Shown piece by piece: positions 16,602 through 26,277 of a stretch of DNA of 64,000 nt (the stretch's first letter is position 1; every line of letters starts with the position of its first letter). Made by a program: the position numbers and the translations under genes. The notes beneath the pieces are model-generated. The model was not told the DNA's origin and did not search any database. It saw nothing but the letters and a program-made list of their open reading frames with translations. This stretch comes from Pontiellaceae bacterium B1224 (lineage in GTDB: Bacteria > Verrucomicrobiota > Kiritimatiellia > Kiritimatiellales > Pontiellaceae): contig JAROBA010000008.1 in NCBI GenBank assembly GCA_029432815.1, positions 62,001-126,000 on the forward strand, given 5' to 3'.

Positions 16602-16743
16602 CCGTCCCCATACGTATTTGTTTGTGTATGTGTTTTATGATGTGTAAATTTTTTTTATTATTTTAAGAATAAAAGTGCGCCGAGAGTGATGTCTGTATGG
16701 GGTGCGTTGACTGTGTCACCGCTTTTAAATAGGGGAAAATGAA

Positions 16744-19700
16744 ATGAAGCGAATTGGGTTGTTATTGGGTTTGGTCGGAATGCTGGTGGGACACGCTTGG
16801 TCGGTCACGCATTATGTGGACATAAACAACACGAATCCGACACCTCCCTATGCAACATGGGAAACGGCGGCGTCCAATATCCAGGACGCGGTGGATGTTT
16901 CAGGAAGCAACGACGTGGTTGTCGTGACCAATGGGCACTACATGCTGTCATCCGAGATCGTAGTAACAAACGACATCACCATCCAATCGGTCAATGGGCC
17001 GGATGTCACCATCGTTGATGGTGGTGGCTCGAGCCGCTGTTTTAATCTGGGGAATTCCTTCCCTGTTCTCAGCGGGTTAACAATTACCAACGGGTTTTCA
17101 AGTGCGAATGGTGGGGGCATTTATTGTTCAGGATTAAACCCCACTGTGACGAACTGTGTGGTTGTAGGAAATACGGCCCAGTCTGGTGGCGGCATATGTT
17201 TTGGTAGTGTGAACAATAGTGTAATTAAAGAAAATACGAGTTGGTTCGGAGGGGGCATATATGCAGGGAATGCGAAGGACTGTATAATAGAACGAAATGA
17301 AGCTAATCAGGGTGGCGGAATGGGAGGAGGTTATGCCTTTCAGTGTACCTTTATAAGTAACAAAACTACAAGTGTAGGAGGTGGCGGCGGAGGTTTTAGC
17401 TCAGGTACAGCACGAGAGTGTATCTTTGATGGAAATGTAAGTTCGAGTCAGGGAGGTGGGGGGCTTCTTCTATCGGCAGTGAATTGTATATTCAGTTCAA
17501 ACTCAGCACCAATTGGAGGCGCTTTAGTTATCAGTTCAGCAACCAACTGTATAGTTAGTGGTAATACTGCAAATGTAGGTGGTGGTGCTTATAACAGCAC
17601 AATAATAAACGGGACGATCATTAGTAATTCCGCAACAAGTGGTGCGGGCGGTTTATATGCAGGAAGTGCATACAACTCCATTGTATGGAATAACGAGGCT
17701 CCTGCTGCTACTAATCTAGCAAATACAGTTGTCAGTCATGTGTGCTCTCCAGATGTGGCTCACGGCTATGATAATAGTTTCACTAATGCACCACTCTTTA
17801 TTGATGAGCTAATTGGTGATTTTCGGTTATCTTCTAACTCTCCCTGTATCAATGTCGGATCGAATGGCGTAATAAGCTCTATTTATGACCTGGATGGTAA
17901 TCCCCGTATCGTAGGTGAGGCAGTTGATCTGGGTGCTTACGAATATCAAACTGATGTGCCTACAAAATATATTCTGACCATACCGGGCGGAAATGGTAGT
18001 GGAACGTATACAAATGGTGAAGTTGTTTCAATTGAAGCTGAGGCCGTGCCGGGATATGAGTTTCTTGGGTGGTCCGTTTATCCGACTAATTACATTGGCC
18101 AACTATCTGATCCATCTGCGCTTACCACATCGTTAGTCATGCCCGGAACCATTATTACGCTGACGCCTACGTACGCGTTAATTCAGTCTCCATCGCACTA
18201 TGTAAATGTCAGCAACTCAACCCCAGCTTACCCTTATGCCAGTTGGGATACTGCAGCCACTAATATTCAGGATGCTGTCGCTGCTTCAATTGGCGGGGAT
18301 ACTATTTTTGTCACGAATGGATTCTATCTTCTTTCCTCTGAAATCTCAGTCGCGAAAAACATCAGCATCCAAAGTATTAATGGGCCGGATGTAACGATTG
18401 TCGATGGAGGTGGTATAACTCGCTGTTTCAATCTGGGCACTTCGCCTTGTGCTATCAGTGGCCTAACCATCACGAATGGATACTCGTCCGACAGCGGCGG
18501 AGGTATCTTCTGCAATAACACGTCCCAGATCGTTTCTAATTGTGTGGTAACCGGAAATGAATCCGACCTATATGGCGGAGGAATGTATAATGGGAATGCA
18601 ATTGGTTGCCTGATTGAGGATAACATCGCCGCATATGGCGGGGGCATGATTTGGGGGCGGGCTGAAGGGTGTATCTTCCTGAAAAATGAGGCCATCTCGG
18701 GGGGCGGCGGAATGTATTCTGTCACGGCAAATAATTGCACAATTAGCGGAAATACGGCCAATAGCTCTGGCGGCGGGATGTACTCTGGAACGGCGAACGA
18801 CTGCACGATTAGCGAGAACACGGCCAGTATCTATGGCGGTGGGATGTACTCAGGAACAGCGGACAACTGCAATATTAGCGGAAATACGGCCAGTAGCGAT
18901 GGTGGCGGGATGTACGTTGGAACAGCGAACAACTGCACGATTAGCGGAAATACGTCCGATGGACATGGCGGAGGGGTGTACAACGGTACGGCGGAAAACT
19001 GCACGATTAGCGGAAATGCAGCCAGCAGATGGGGCGGCGGGATGTACTCTGGTGCGGCGGAAAACTGCACGATTAACGGAAATACGGCTAGCGTTGGCGG
19101 CGGGATGCGCAATGGGACGGCGAGCAACTGCACGATTAGTGCAAATACGGCGGTCGGTAGCAATGGCGGAGGGATGAGTTTTGGAACGGCTAATGGGTGC
19201 ACAATTAGCGAAAATACGGCCAACTATGGCGGCGGGATGTACGGAGGTACGGCGGACAACTGCACGATTAGCGGAAATACGGCGGCCAGTTCCTATGGCG
19301 GAGGGATGTACAATGTAGCAGCGAACAACTGTACGGTTAGCGGAAATACGGCCCGCTCTGGCGGAGGCGGGATGCGCTCTGGCACGGCGAACAACTGTGT
19401 GATTAGCGGAAATACAGCTGGCTATGGCGGCGGGATGTACTTTGGAACGGCGAACAACTGCACAATTAGCCAAAATACAGTCAGTGGCTATGGCGGCGGG
19501 GTGCATTCTGGTACGGCGAACCACTGTACGATCGTTGGGAACTCTGCCTCCTACGGGGGGGGGATGAGTTTCGGTGAGGCCTATAATTCGATCATCTGGT
19601 ATAATGATGCAGCTTCCGGGGATGATCTTTATGATGTGATTGCGACCAATTCCTGTTCGCTGGATTTGATCCATGGCGAAGGCGGAAACATTACCAATGC

Positions 19701-22305
19701 ACCGCTGTTAACTTCTGTGTCGCGTATTGCAGCGAATTCGCCGTGTATCGGGGCGGGAAACGTGGCGTATAGCAGTGGAACTGATCTGGATGGGGAATCC
19801 TGGCTGAATCCCCCTTCTATGGGGTGCGATGAGTTCTATGCTTCCGGTTCGTTGACAGGAGAGCTCGCTGTGGCGATTGATGGCTATCCCGTCCAGCTGG
19901 CTGGTTTGCCATCGAAATTGTCTGGTGAAGTGTTCGGGGCGGCAACCATGCACATATGGGATTTCGGGGATGGGTCGGTTGCAACCAACGAATTGTTCCC
20001 GGGGCATGTATGGAATGTTTCCGGGTATTACGATGTCGTGCTGTCCGCATTTAACGACACGTATCCAGCGGGAGTATCGGTTACCCAAGCTGTCCAGGTT
20101 GTTGTCGCGGGGGATAAAGCGGTGTGGGATGGCAACGGGCATTTCTATCAGGTCATCGCCGCTCCGGACGGCATTACCTGGGTTGAGGCGAAAGCCGAGG
20201 CTACTGCTCGCGGAGGCTACCTTGCAACGCCTGTCACAGCAGATGAAAATGCCTTTATCTTTGGCATGACCCAGAGCACAAACTATTGGAATGGTTGGAA
20301 TGGCAGGAGCGGCCCGTGGCTTGGCGGCCTTCAGGTTGCTGGAGGGGGCGAACTCGGTGGCGGTTGGGCCTGGGATACGGGTGAAGCATGGTATGATGAA
20401 AGCTGGTATTGGCAAGAACCCAACAATAGCGGGGGCACCGAAAACCGAATTCAATACTGGGCTTCGACGCCCGGGTGGAATGACGCGGGGGTGGATGTTA
20501 ATGCATATGGTTATGTAGTGGAATTCCAAATCCACGAGTCCGCGACGGGCGATCTTGCGGTCGGCATCGGCGATGCCGGACGCATTGCCGTTGGCTATCC
20601 CTTGATGCTGGCCGCACGGCTCGGAGGCATGGCCACTCGGTTGGAGTGGGACTTTGCCGACGGCGTTACCGCCACAAACACCCACTATCCGGTTCATGCA
20701 TGGGATGTTCCCGGGGAGTATGATGTTGTCCTGACAGCTTTTAACTCCGACCATTCTGGCGGCATATCCGCCACCCAGACCGTCCAGGTACTTTCGCTCG
20801 CGGCTGGAACCATCCATGTTTCGACGGATGGCAATGATGCAAACGATGGTTTGGGGTGGGGTTCTGCAAAAGCAACGATAGGTGGCGGTGTGGATGCTGT
20901 CCCGGCTGGAGGAACCGTTTGGGTCAGTAACGGGACGTATGCCGTAACCGAAACGATTCTGGTTGAGAAGAACATGGAGATACGCAGTGTGAATGGGCCG
21001 GATGAAACGGTGGTCGACGGTATGGGGTCGAACCGATGTTTTCATATTGATTCGGGATCTGCTCTGCTTTCGGGTTTTACAGTTACTAATGGCTATTCTG
21101 CCGGTGACGGTGGCGGCTTGGTACTCGAATATACATCGGCGATGGTTTCGAACTGTGTGGTCGTAGGGAATACCGCCTTGGTGCGCGGAGGCGGCGTGGT
21201 AGGTGGAACATTGCATGATTGCATGCTGGAGCAGAACACCGCCGGCGGAAGCGGCGGCGGTGCCATTAGTTCAATACTATACGACTGCGTGCTGGCTCGC
21301 AATGAGGGCGGAAGCAGCGGCGGCGGTGCACAAGATTCGCGGCTCTATGGCTGCAGTATTTGGGGCAACTCGACATTGCTGGATGGTGGCGGTGTTGCGG
21401 GATCGACGGAAATTGCAGATTGCCGGATTTTTGATAATTATGCTTCGCGCCATGGTGGAGGGGTGAATTTCTCAATCGTGCGCAATAGCTATATTTCAGA
21501 AAATGAGTGCGCTTCCAAGGGCGGGGGAGCGAAAAACTCCGATCTCGTTAATTGTACACTGACAGGTAATGTTGCGGATCAGGGTGGCGGAATCTGGCAA
21601 GACTCGTCTCCCTCCATAGGGGATGCGTTCAACTCTATCGTTTTTGGTAACTCCGCAACGAATGGTGCTGCGGATGTCGGTCAGGCATCCGGCACGGTGA
21701 AGATAATCGCAAATTCCTGTGCGTCCGACATCATGGATGGTGTAAATGGCAACATCACCAATGCTCCGCTGTTTGCCGATGCCGACGGTCATTTGCAATC
21801 CAGCTCGCCCTGCATTAACTGGGGCAACAATGCACATACGAATGCTTCGTTTGATTTAGATGGCCATCCGCGCATCGTTGAGGGCTATGTCGATATGGGG
21901 TGCTACGAATTTCAGGGTATTGTCGGCAAGGCGGACTCCGACGAGGATGGCTTGCTCGACGAGTGGGAGCGGCGCTGGTTCGGTGGTAATGTGCTACCGG
22001 GTAATAACTCGGATGGCGATGGCCAATCGAATGGCGAAGAATATGTTTCGGGGACCGATCCGACCAATGCATTCTCATTCTTTACGACGGCTAATGCGAT
22101 GGCCGAGGTGAATGGTACCAATAGTTTTGTGCTAGAATGGGTTGCTATGCCCGACCGCCTCTACAGTGTGCTCTGGGCAACCAACCTGACTTCCGGTTTC
22201 CAAACATTGGAAACCGGTATTGAGCTGCCGAAAAACAGCTACACGGACACAGTACATTCTGTTGAGGAGAACGGGTATTACAAAGTAGACGTGAGGTTGA
22301 AATGA
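16744..22305 (+). CDS. Giant secreted beta-helix / PKD / C-type lectin protein
   Basis: An 1853-residue exported protein with signal peptide 1-20 (cleavage near HAWS). Modules in order: right-handed beta-helix 1 (20-400); an InlB-type B-repeat (409-479, GYEFLGWSVYP); beta-helix 2 (480-1000) containing about 15 tandem turns of the type NCTISGNTA plus GGGMYSGTA; PKD domain (1040-1115, WDFGDGS); C-type-lectin-like domain (1127-1260, WVEAKAEATARGGYLAT and WYWQEPNN); second PKD (1267-1349); beta-helix 3 (1356-1720); Asp-rich calcium-type repeats (1729-1780, DSDEDGLLDEWE, NSDGDGQSNGEE); and a C-terminal module ending YYKVDVRLK. The three helices share SVNGPDxTxVDGxGSxRCF, so the gene grew by internal duplication. 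Likely surface adhesion or polysaccharide binding. Confidence 0.88.
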   Translation: MKRIGLLLGLVGMLVGHAWSVTHYVDINNTNPTPPYATWETAASNIQDAVDVSGSNDVVVVTNGHYMLSSEIVVTNDITIQSVNGPDVTIVDGGGSSRCFNLGNSFPVLSGLTITNGFSSANGGGIYCSGLNPTVTNCVVVGNTAQSGGGICFGSVNNSVIKENTSWFGGGIYAGNAKDCIIERNEANQGGGMGGGYAFQCTFISNKTTSVGGGGGGFSSGTARECIFDGNVSSSQGGGGLLLSAVNCIFSSNSAPIGGALVISSATNCIVSGNTANVGGGAYNSTIINGTIISNSATSGAGGLYAGSAYNSIVWNNEAPAATNLANTVVSHVCSPDVAHGYDNSFTNAPLFIDELIGDFRLSSNSPCINVGSNGVISSIYDLDGNPRIVGEAVDLGAYEYQTDVPTKYILTIPGGNGSGTYTNGEVVSIEAEAVPGYEFLGWSVYPTNYIGQLSDPSALTTSLVMPGTIITLTPTYALIQSPSHYVNVSNSTPAYPYASWDTAATNIQDAVAASIGGDTIFVTNGFYLLSSEISVAKNISIQSINGPDVTIVDGGGITRCFNLGTSPCAISGLTITNGYSSDSGGGIFCNNTSQIVSNCVVTGNESDLYGGGMYNGNAIGCLIEDNIAAYGGGMIWGRAEGCIFLKNEAISGGGGMYSVTANNCTISGNTANSSGGGMYSGTANDCTISENTASIYGGGMYSGTADNCNISGNTASSDGGGMYVGTANNCTISGNTSDGHGGGVYNGTAENCTISGNAASRWGGGMYSGAAENCTINGNTASVGGGMRNGTASNCTISANTAVGSNGGGMSFGTANGCTISENTANYGGGMYGGTADNCTISGNTAASSYGGGMYNVAANNCTVSGNTARSGGGGMRSGTANNCVISGNTAGYGGGMYFGTANNCTISQNTVSGYGGGVHSGTANHCTIVGNSASYGGGMSFGEAYNSIIWYNDAASGDDLYDVIATNSCSLDLIHGEGGNITNAPLLTSVSRIAANSPCIGAGNVAYSSGTDLDGESWLNPPSMGCDEFYASGSLTGELAVAIDGYPVQLAGLPSKLSGEVFGAATMHIWDFGDGSVATNELFPGHVWNVSGYYDVVLSAFNDTYPAGVSVTQAVQVVVAGDKAVWDGNGHFYQVIAAPDGITWVEAKAEATARGGYLATPVTADENAFIFGMTQSTNYWNGWNGRSGPWLGGLQVAGGGELGGGWAWDTGEAWYDESWYWQEPNNSGGTENRIQYWASTPGWNDAGVDVNAYGYVVEFQIHESATGDLAVGIGDAGRIAVGYPLMLAARLGGMATRLEWDFADGVTATNTHYPVHAWDVPGEYDVVLTAFNSDHSGGISATQTVQVLSLAAGTIHVSTDGNDANDGLGWGSAKATIGGGVDAVPAGGTVWVSNGTYAVTETILVEKNMEIRSVNGPDETVVDGMGSNRCFHIDSGSALLSGFTVTNGYSAGDGGGLVLEYTSAMVSNCVVVGNTALVRGGGVVGGTLHDCMLEQNTAGGSGGGAISSILYDCVLARNEGGSSGGGAQDSRLYGCSIWGNSTLLDGGGVAGSTEIADCRIFDNYASRHGGGVNFSIVRNSYISENECASKGGGAKNSDLVNCTLTGNVADQGGGIWQDSSPSIGDAFNSIVFGNSATNGAADVGQASGTVKIIANSCASDIMDGVNGNITNAPLFADADGHLQSSSPCINWGNNAHTNASFDLDGHPRIVEGYVDMGCYEFQGIVGKADSDEDGLLDEWERRWFGGNVLPGNNSDGDGQSNGEEYVSGTDPTNAFSFFTTANAMAEVNGTNSFVLEWVAMPDRLYSVLWATNLTSGFQTLETGIELPKNSYTDTVHSVEENGYYKVDVRLK
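18607..19587 (+). repeat. About fifteen 60-66-bp coding tandem repeats in beta-helix 2
   Basis: Near-identical units start TGCACGATTAGCGGAAATAC and run through GGCGGCGGGATGTAC; each encodes one beta-helix turn of 20-22 residues. Sequence between turns is so similar that slippage or recombination should change copy number. The repetition also keeps antisense frames open. Confidence 0.88.
22198..22212. repeat. Dispersed palindrome, exact copy extended to 25 bp (centre ACA)
   Basis: TTCCAA-ACA-TTGGAA within the last 110 bases of the giant beta-helix gene, encoding FQTLE. Perfect pairing continues outward to 22193-22217 (arms begin CCGGT), making it the longest perfect copy I found. Confidence 0.95.
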
Positions 22306-23090
22306 GAATGTGCAGATATGGGTTATTGGTGTTGCTGACTATTGAAGTCTTTTGTGGGGCAAAGGCCATTGCGGACGAGTATCGTGAATTGACGGGCGTC
22401 GATGGGAAGACGGTCCGCGCAAAGGTGCTGAGCTATAGTCAGTCGGATGACAAGGTTCAACTGGAGCGAGATAACCGAAAACGTTTCTCGGTTCCGGTTT
22501 CGGTTTTTTGTAAAGCCGATCAATCGATTATTCGAAATTGGGATGTGGCCAGTAGGTTTCTGTCAGAAGATATTTTGTCTATATCGGTCGAACGGGTAAC
22601 GAAAAAGACGGACCAGGAGTTACGTCCCGGAGAAATGGCGTGCTGGTCTGGTTACGATATCAAACTTGAGAATCGTCGAGGTACAGCATTTAAACACATT
22701 CGTGTTGAAACCAGTATGTGCCAGATCCTGAAATTCGTCCGAAAGGAGCCACCGCATCAAGTTGATAGTTATTTTGCCGGCGGATCAACAGTGGAGATCT
22801 TCCAGCTTCCTGAGTTGGAAGGCCGCGGGACAAAAGTCTACTCCACCGAGCGTCTTGAGGAAAATCGTGTGAGTCTTAGAGCTCGGGATAAGGAAACGAA
22901 TGAATCTTGGGAGCGGTGGCAGGAAGTCAGCATGACAGGAATCTGGATCCGGCTCTACATGAAGCTCCCGGACGGGAGCGAATTGATGCGCGAATTCAAG
23001 GAGCCGGAAATAGAATGGGATGGCTTTATCTGGTCTGATGATGGCGTGTATCATCCCGAGCACAGTAAAAAGAAAGACGCTGGGAAATGA
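22302..23090 (+). CDS. Exported SHD1-like protein of unknown function
   Basis: A 262-residue protein with signal peptide (about 1-24, ending KAIADE). Residues 26-80 (YRELTGVDGKTVRAKVLSYSQSDDKVQLER...FSVPVSVFCKADQSII) match the SHD1-like beta module frequent in exported PVC proteins. The rest is beta-rich and unrecognised, with no catalytic motif visible. The start overlaps the stop of the giant beta-helix gene (ATGA), so the two are translationally coupled and probably work together outside the cytoplasm. Confidence 0.75.
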   Translation: MRMCRYGLLVLLTIEVFCGAKAIADEYRELTGVDGKTVRAKVLSYSQSDDKVQLERDNRKRFSVPVSVFCKADQSIIRNWDVASRFLSEDILSISVERVTKKTDQELRPGEMACWSGYDIKLENRRGTAFKHIRVETSMCQILKFVRKEPPHQVDSYFAGGSTVEIFQLPELEGRGTKVYSTERLEENRVSLRARDKETNESWERWQEVSMTGIWIRLYMKLPDGSELMREFKEPEIEWDGFIWSDDGVYHPEHSKKKDAGK

Positions 23091-23095
23091 TTTTT

Positions 23096-23185
23096 GATTC
23101 GTGATGCGTGATTATTCGTTGCTGGTTTCGTTGGTTTTAAAAACGATCAACGCCTCACGCCTCACGCCTCACGCCTCACGCCTCA
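23096..23185. repeat. Heptanucleotide array with inverted arm, locus A
   Basis: Five perfect tandem copies of CGCCTCA occupy 23151-23185, five bases from the stop codon of the DUF1080 gene. An inverted arm of the same heptamer type (GATTCGT GATGCGT GATTATT, 23096-23116) begins six bases after the stop of the SHD1-like gene. The pair spans the whole gap between two convergent genes. Confidence 0.85.
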
Positions 23186-23189
23186 ATGG

Positions 23190-24713
23190 TCACTCATCAA
23201 GTTCCGTTACCCAGACGTTGCGGTAGATGACGGGGTTGGCGTGATCCTGGAAAAAGACGGGGCCCGTGGCGAGCTGAGGACGTTCTGCGCCTGCGCCGGT
23301 TCCGGTCGGCAGTTCGACATCGTCATGAATCAGCACGCCGTTATGAAAGACCGTGAGGCGCGCATTTTTTATTTTCGTGTCGCCGTCAAACTCGGGGGCG
23401 GTGAAGTCGATGTCGTAGGTCTGCCAGCGCAGGGGCGGGTAGGCCATGTGAACGTCTGGTGTTTTCATTTTATAGAGCGAACCGCACCATTGAGAGTTCA
23501 ACGATTCCGGATTGATGGCATTGTTTTCAGAATCGAGATCCAGTCCAAAACTGTCGATCACCTGAACTTCATAGTTGTTGAAAATGTAGATTCCGCTGTT
23601 TCCCCGGTCCTGATTGGAAGGATTTCTGGCGGGTTTAAAGGGCATCAGGTATTCCAGATGCATGTGAAAAGATTCGAGGTCTTTTGCGGTTTTACCGCCG
23701 GCCATGAGGATGCCGTCTTCGACATTGGTAAAACCGTCGGGCAGCGTCAGCACCGCATCTGCAGGGGCTGGTTTTCCAAGGGTTGTGCTTACGCGTTCAA
23801 TTTTTTGATACGATGAAAGCAACTGTTTCAGTTCAGCGGCCGTCAGTTTTTTCGATTCGATTGCGGATTGATCCCAGCCATCGCCGGGCAGACCGTTCTG
23901 ATAGATCGCCACTAAAAATGTGCCGTCCTTCAGCAGATTGGCCTGTAGAGCGGTTTTTTCATCGGCGGAAACATATTCTCCAACCATTGGAAACTCCGTC
24001 ACTTCCTGAACGGCTGTTTGCGCATCGGTCCATACAGGAACGGGCGTGAGTTTTTTATCCGCATTACTTGAAGAGGCGGGAAGTTCCTGGATTCGCAGGT
24101 TCCGGAATTTATAAACCTGCCCTTTTTCTCCGTGATGCTGGATGCCGATGTGGCCTTGTGCATCCATGTCGTCGGTGTAATCCGTGCAGAGCATACCGTT
24201 CACCCAGATGCGCAGCCGGTTGCCCTCGGCCTGAATTTTAAAGTGGTTCCAGTCATGGCGCTTTAATGCACCCTTGGTTTTCTCGCGGAAGGCATCGGCT
24301 GAGGGGGAATCATCGGGCTTGAGCGGGTTCAGCCATTGTCGCCGCGCTTCATCGTAGAGGCCTCCCGACCAGGCGCGGTCGGTAGGATCAACTTCGGCCT
24401 GATAGCCATACACTTTGTTGGGTTCGACATGACAACGGAACATGAATCCGGAATTGGCCGGGCCCTCAGGCAATTTTATTTCGCCCTCGAAGATAAAGTT
24501 GGTATAGGTGTTCTCCGTGCACAGAAAAAACTTTTTGTCGGCAACGAGATGGATTTCACCATCCACAACCGTTGATTCGCCATGGTCGTAGGGGTTGGCC
24601 CAGCCTTTTAGTGTTTTTCCGTCAAAAAGCGGGGTCCAGCTTACGTCCTTTGCTTGGAGTGTTGAGCAACTGGCCAAGGTTATTGCCAGGAATGCATAGA
24701 TGTGAGTTCTCAT
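23190..24713 (-). CDS. Exported protein with two DUF1080 (3-keto-disaccharide hydrolase) domains
   Basis: A 507-residue protein with signal peptide 1-21 and two PF06439 jelly-roll domains: residues 25-210 (WTPLFDGKTLKGWANP, GEIKLPEGPANSGFMFRC, YGYQAEVD, RIWVNGMLCTDY) and about 345-507 (FHMHLEYLMPF, NSGIYIFNNYEVQVIDSFG, ARLTVFHNGVLIHDD). Domains of this family hydrolyse 3-keto-glycosides made by oxidoreductases, which fits the divergent neighbour, a Tat-exported Gfo/Idh enzyme. GGAGGTAGGCACT precedes the ATG. The 130-residue link between domains is unassigned. Confidence 0.85.
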   Translation of the reverse strand: MRTHIYAFLAITLASCSTLQAKDVSWTPLFDGKTLKGWANPYDHGESTVVDGEIHLVADKKFFLCTENTYTNFIFEGEIKLPEGPANSGFMFRCHVEPNKVYGYQAEVDPTDRAWSGGLYDEARRQWLNPLKPDDSPSADAFREKTKGALKRHDWNHFKIQAEGNRLRIWVNGMLCTDYTDDMDAQGHIGIQHHGEKGQVYKFRNLRIQELPASSSNADKKLTPVPVWTDAQTAVQEVTEFPMVGEYVSADEKTALQANLLKDGTFLVAIYQNGLPGDGWDQSAIESKKLTAAELKQLLSSYQKIERVSTTLGKPAPADAVLTLPDGFTNVEDGILMAGGKTAKDLESFHMHLEYLMPFKPARNPSNQDRGNSGIYIFNNYEVQVIDSFGLDLDSENNAINPESLNSQWCGSLYKMKTPDVHMAYPPLRWQTYDIDFTAPEFDGDTKIKNARLTVFHNGVLIHDDVELPTGTGAGAERPQLATGPVFFQDHANPVIYRNVWVTELDE

Positions 24714-24747
24714 AGTGCCTACCTCCGGGATTCCGGTGAAAAGTTAT

Positions 24748-24766
24748 TTGTAATTGAAAGTTACAA
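24748..24766. promoter_or_regulatory. Candidate operator between divergent DUF1080 and Gfo/Idh genes
   Basis: A perfect inverted repeat TTGTAA-N7-TTACAA lies in the shared 141-bp intergenic region, and TGTAATTG is repeated directly at 24749 and 24769, a 20-base period. It could bind a regulator controlling both genes. Confidence 0.5.
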
Positions 24767-24854
24767 AATGTAATTGCATTGGCAAGTATCAAACGGTAAA
24801 ACATTTAACAACCATTTTAACAACGTGGCCGAAGGGCCTGAAAGGGACAGCCAA

Positions 24855-26258
24855 ATGAATATTTCTCGAAGATACACCCTCGGAGCCGCCGGCGCACTGG
24901 CGGGTTGGTCGCTCATTCCCGGTAAAGTTCTCGGAGCCAATAAAAAGGTTAACCTTGCCGCGATCGGCATCGGTCCACAGGGCGGTAATATCCTGAAAAT
25001 CTTTGCGCAGGATCCGAACGTGAACATCGTAGCACTTTGCGATGTGGATATTGACAGTGATTCGCCGATCGCGAAACTGCCTGATTACCGGGATCAAGGT
25101 TGGGGGAATGCTGATGCCACGCCGGCAGCGCACGCGGCCCTGTTTCCGGGCGTTCCCCAATTCCATGATTTTCGGGAAATGTTCGATCAAATGAGCAACC
25201 AGATCGATGCCGTTTGTATCGGAGTTCCCGACCATTCTCATTTCCCGATTGCCATGGCTTCCATGATGCTTGGAAAACACGTTTATGTTGAAAAACCGCT
25301 GGCCCGCACCTTTCAGGAATGTGAACTGCTGATGAAGGCGGAAAAGAAATACGGCGTAGTTACCCAAATGGGAAATCAGGGGCATTCGGGAAATAATTAC
25401 TTTCAGTTTAAAGCCTGGAAAGATGCAGGAATCATTAAAGACGTCACGCACGTGGATGCGCAGATGAATAATCCTCGTCGATGGCACACCTGGGGCGAAG
25501 TAACCGGTTTCCCGACCGGAGGCGTTATTCCCGATGGGATGAACTGGAATGTATGGGAAGGCACCACGCCGATATCGGTGGAGTTCAGCAAAAAGCTGCA
25601 TTATGGAAACTGGCGCGGCTGGCATCAATTTGGAACCGGCTGCTTTGGCGACTGGGGGGCCCATATTCTGGATACGATTCATGAGTTTTTAGAGCTCGGA
25701 TTGCCGTCAACATTCTCAGCGGAAATGATGACGGGGCGAAATGATTTTATTTTCCCGATGACTTCCACCATCAATTTTAAATTTCCGGCGCGTAAGGGCA
25801 TGCCGGCCATGGATATTAATTGGTACGATGGGCAGGGTAATGCGGCTCCGGTTCCAAAAGGTGCAGAGGGTGAAAAGTTGAAGGGACCTGGTAAATATAT
25901 CTACTCAAAGGACTATACGTTCATGGGAGGAAGCCACTCAGATACCCTTCAGATTGTACCCTACGAAAAAATGCGGGAATTGTTGAAAGAAGGAAAATTG
26001 CCGAAAGTTTCCGCTAAAGGGAAATCCACCCACCATGAAAACTTTATCCGGGCTTGCATGGGGGAAGAAAAAACACGTTCTCCCTTCTCCGTTTCCGGGA
26101 CGCTTTCTCAGATGTTTACATTAGGCTGTATGGCGCAACGCTTGGGAGGATCGTTTGAGTTTGATCGCGAGACCAAGCAGATTACCAATAACAAACTGGC
26201 GAACAGTCTGCTGAAAGATGATGTCCGCAATGGCTGGGAGCAGTATTACAAGGTGTAA
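24855..26258 (+). CDS. Tat-exported Gfo/Idh/MocA family oxidoreductase
   Basis: A 467-residue protein with a twin-arginine signal (SRRYTLGAAGALAG), an N-terminal Rossmann fold (VNLAAIGIGPQGGNILKIFAQ), the DHSHFPIAMASMMLGKHVYVEKPLARTFQE block with the catalytic EKP lysine, and the C-terminal Bac_GFO_IDH domain. Start chosen at ATG 24855 because it places the Tat motif at the N-terminus. Tat export with bound NAD(H) is known for such enzymes, some of which oxidise sugar C3 hydroxyls. Divergent from a DUF1080 protein, it may supply the 3-keto substrate. Confidence 0.87.
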   Translation: MNISRRYTLGAAGALAGWSLIPGKVLGANKKVNLAAIGIGPQGGNILKIFAQDPNVNIVALCDVDIDSDSPIAKLPDYRDQGWGNADATPAAHAALFPGVPQFHDFREMFDQMSNQIDAVCIGVPDHSHFPIAMASMMLGKHVYVEKPLARTFQECELLMKAEKKYGVVTQMGNQGHSGNNYFQFKAWKDAGIIKDVTHVDAQMNNPRRWHTWGEVTGFPTGGVIPDGMNWNVWEGTTPISVEFSKKLHYGNWRGWHQFGTGCFGDWGAHILDTIHEFLELGLPSTFSAEMMTGRNDFIFPMTSTINFKFPARKGMPAMDINWYDGQGNAAPVPKGAEGEKLKGPGKYIYSKDYTFMGGSHSDTLQIVPYEKMRELLKEGKLPKVSAKGKSTHHENFIRACMGEEKTRSPFSVSGTLSQMFTLGCMAQRLGGSFEFDRETKQITNNKLANSLLKDDVRNGWEQYYKV

Positions 26259-26277
26259 ATAGTTGCGATTTTAGAAT

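Noticed and set aside
18324-21216. Several long minus-strand open frames (up to 502 codons) under the beta-helix gene
   Set aside because: They arise because the tandem repeats keep the same antisense frame open; the translations are low-complexity Cys/Ile/Pro-rich without start signals.
23096-23185. CRISPR-like array
   Set aside because: The heptamers are contiguous with no spacers, and there are no cas genes.
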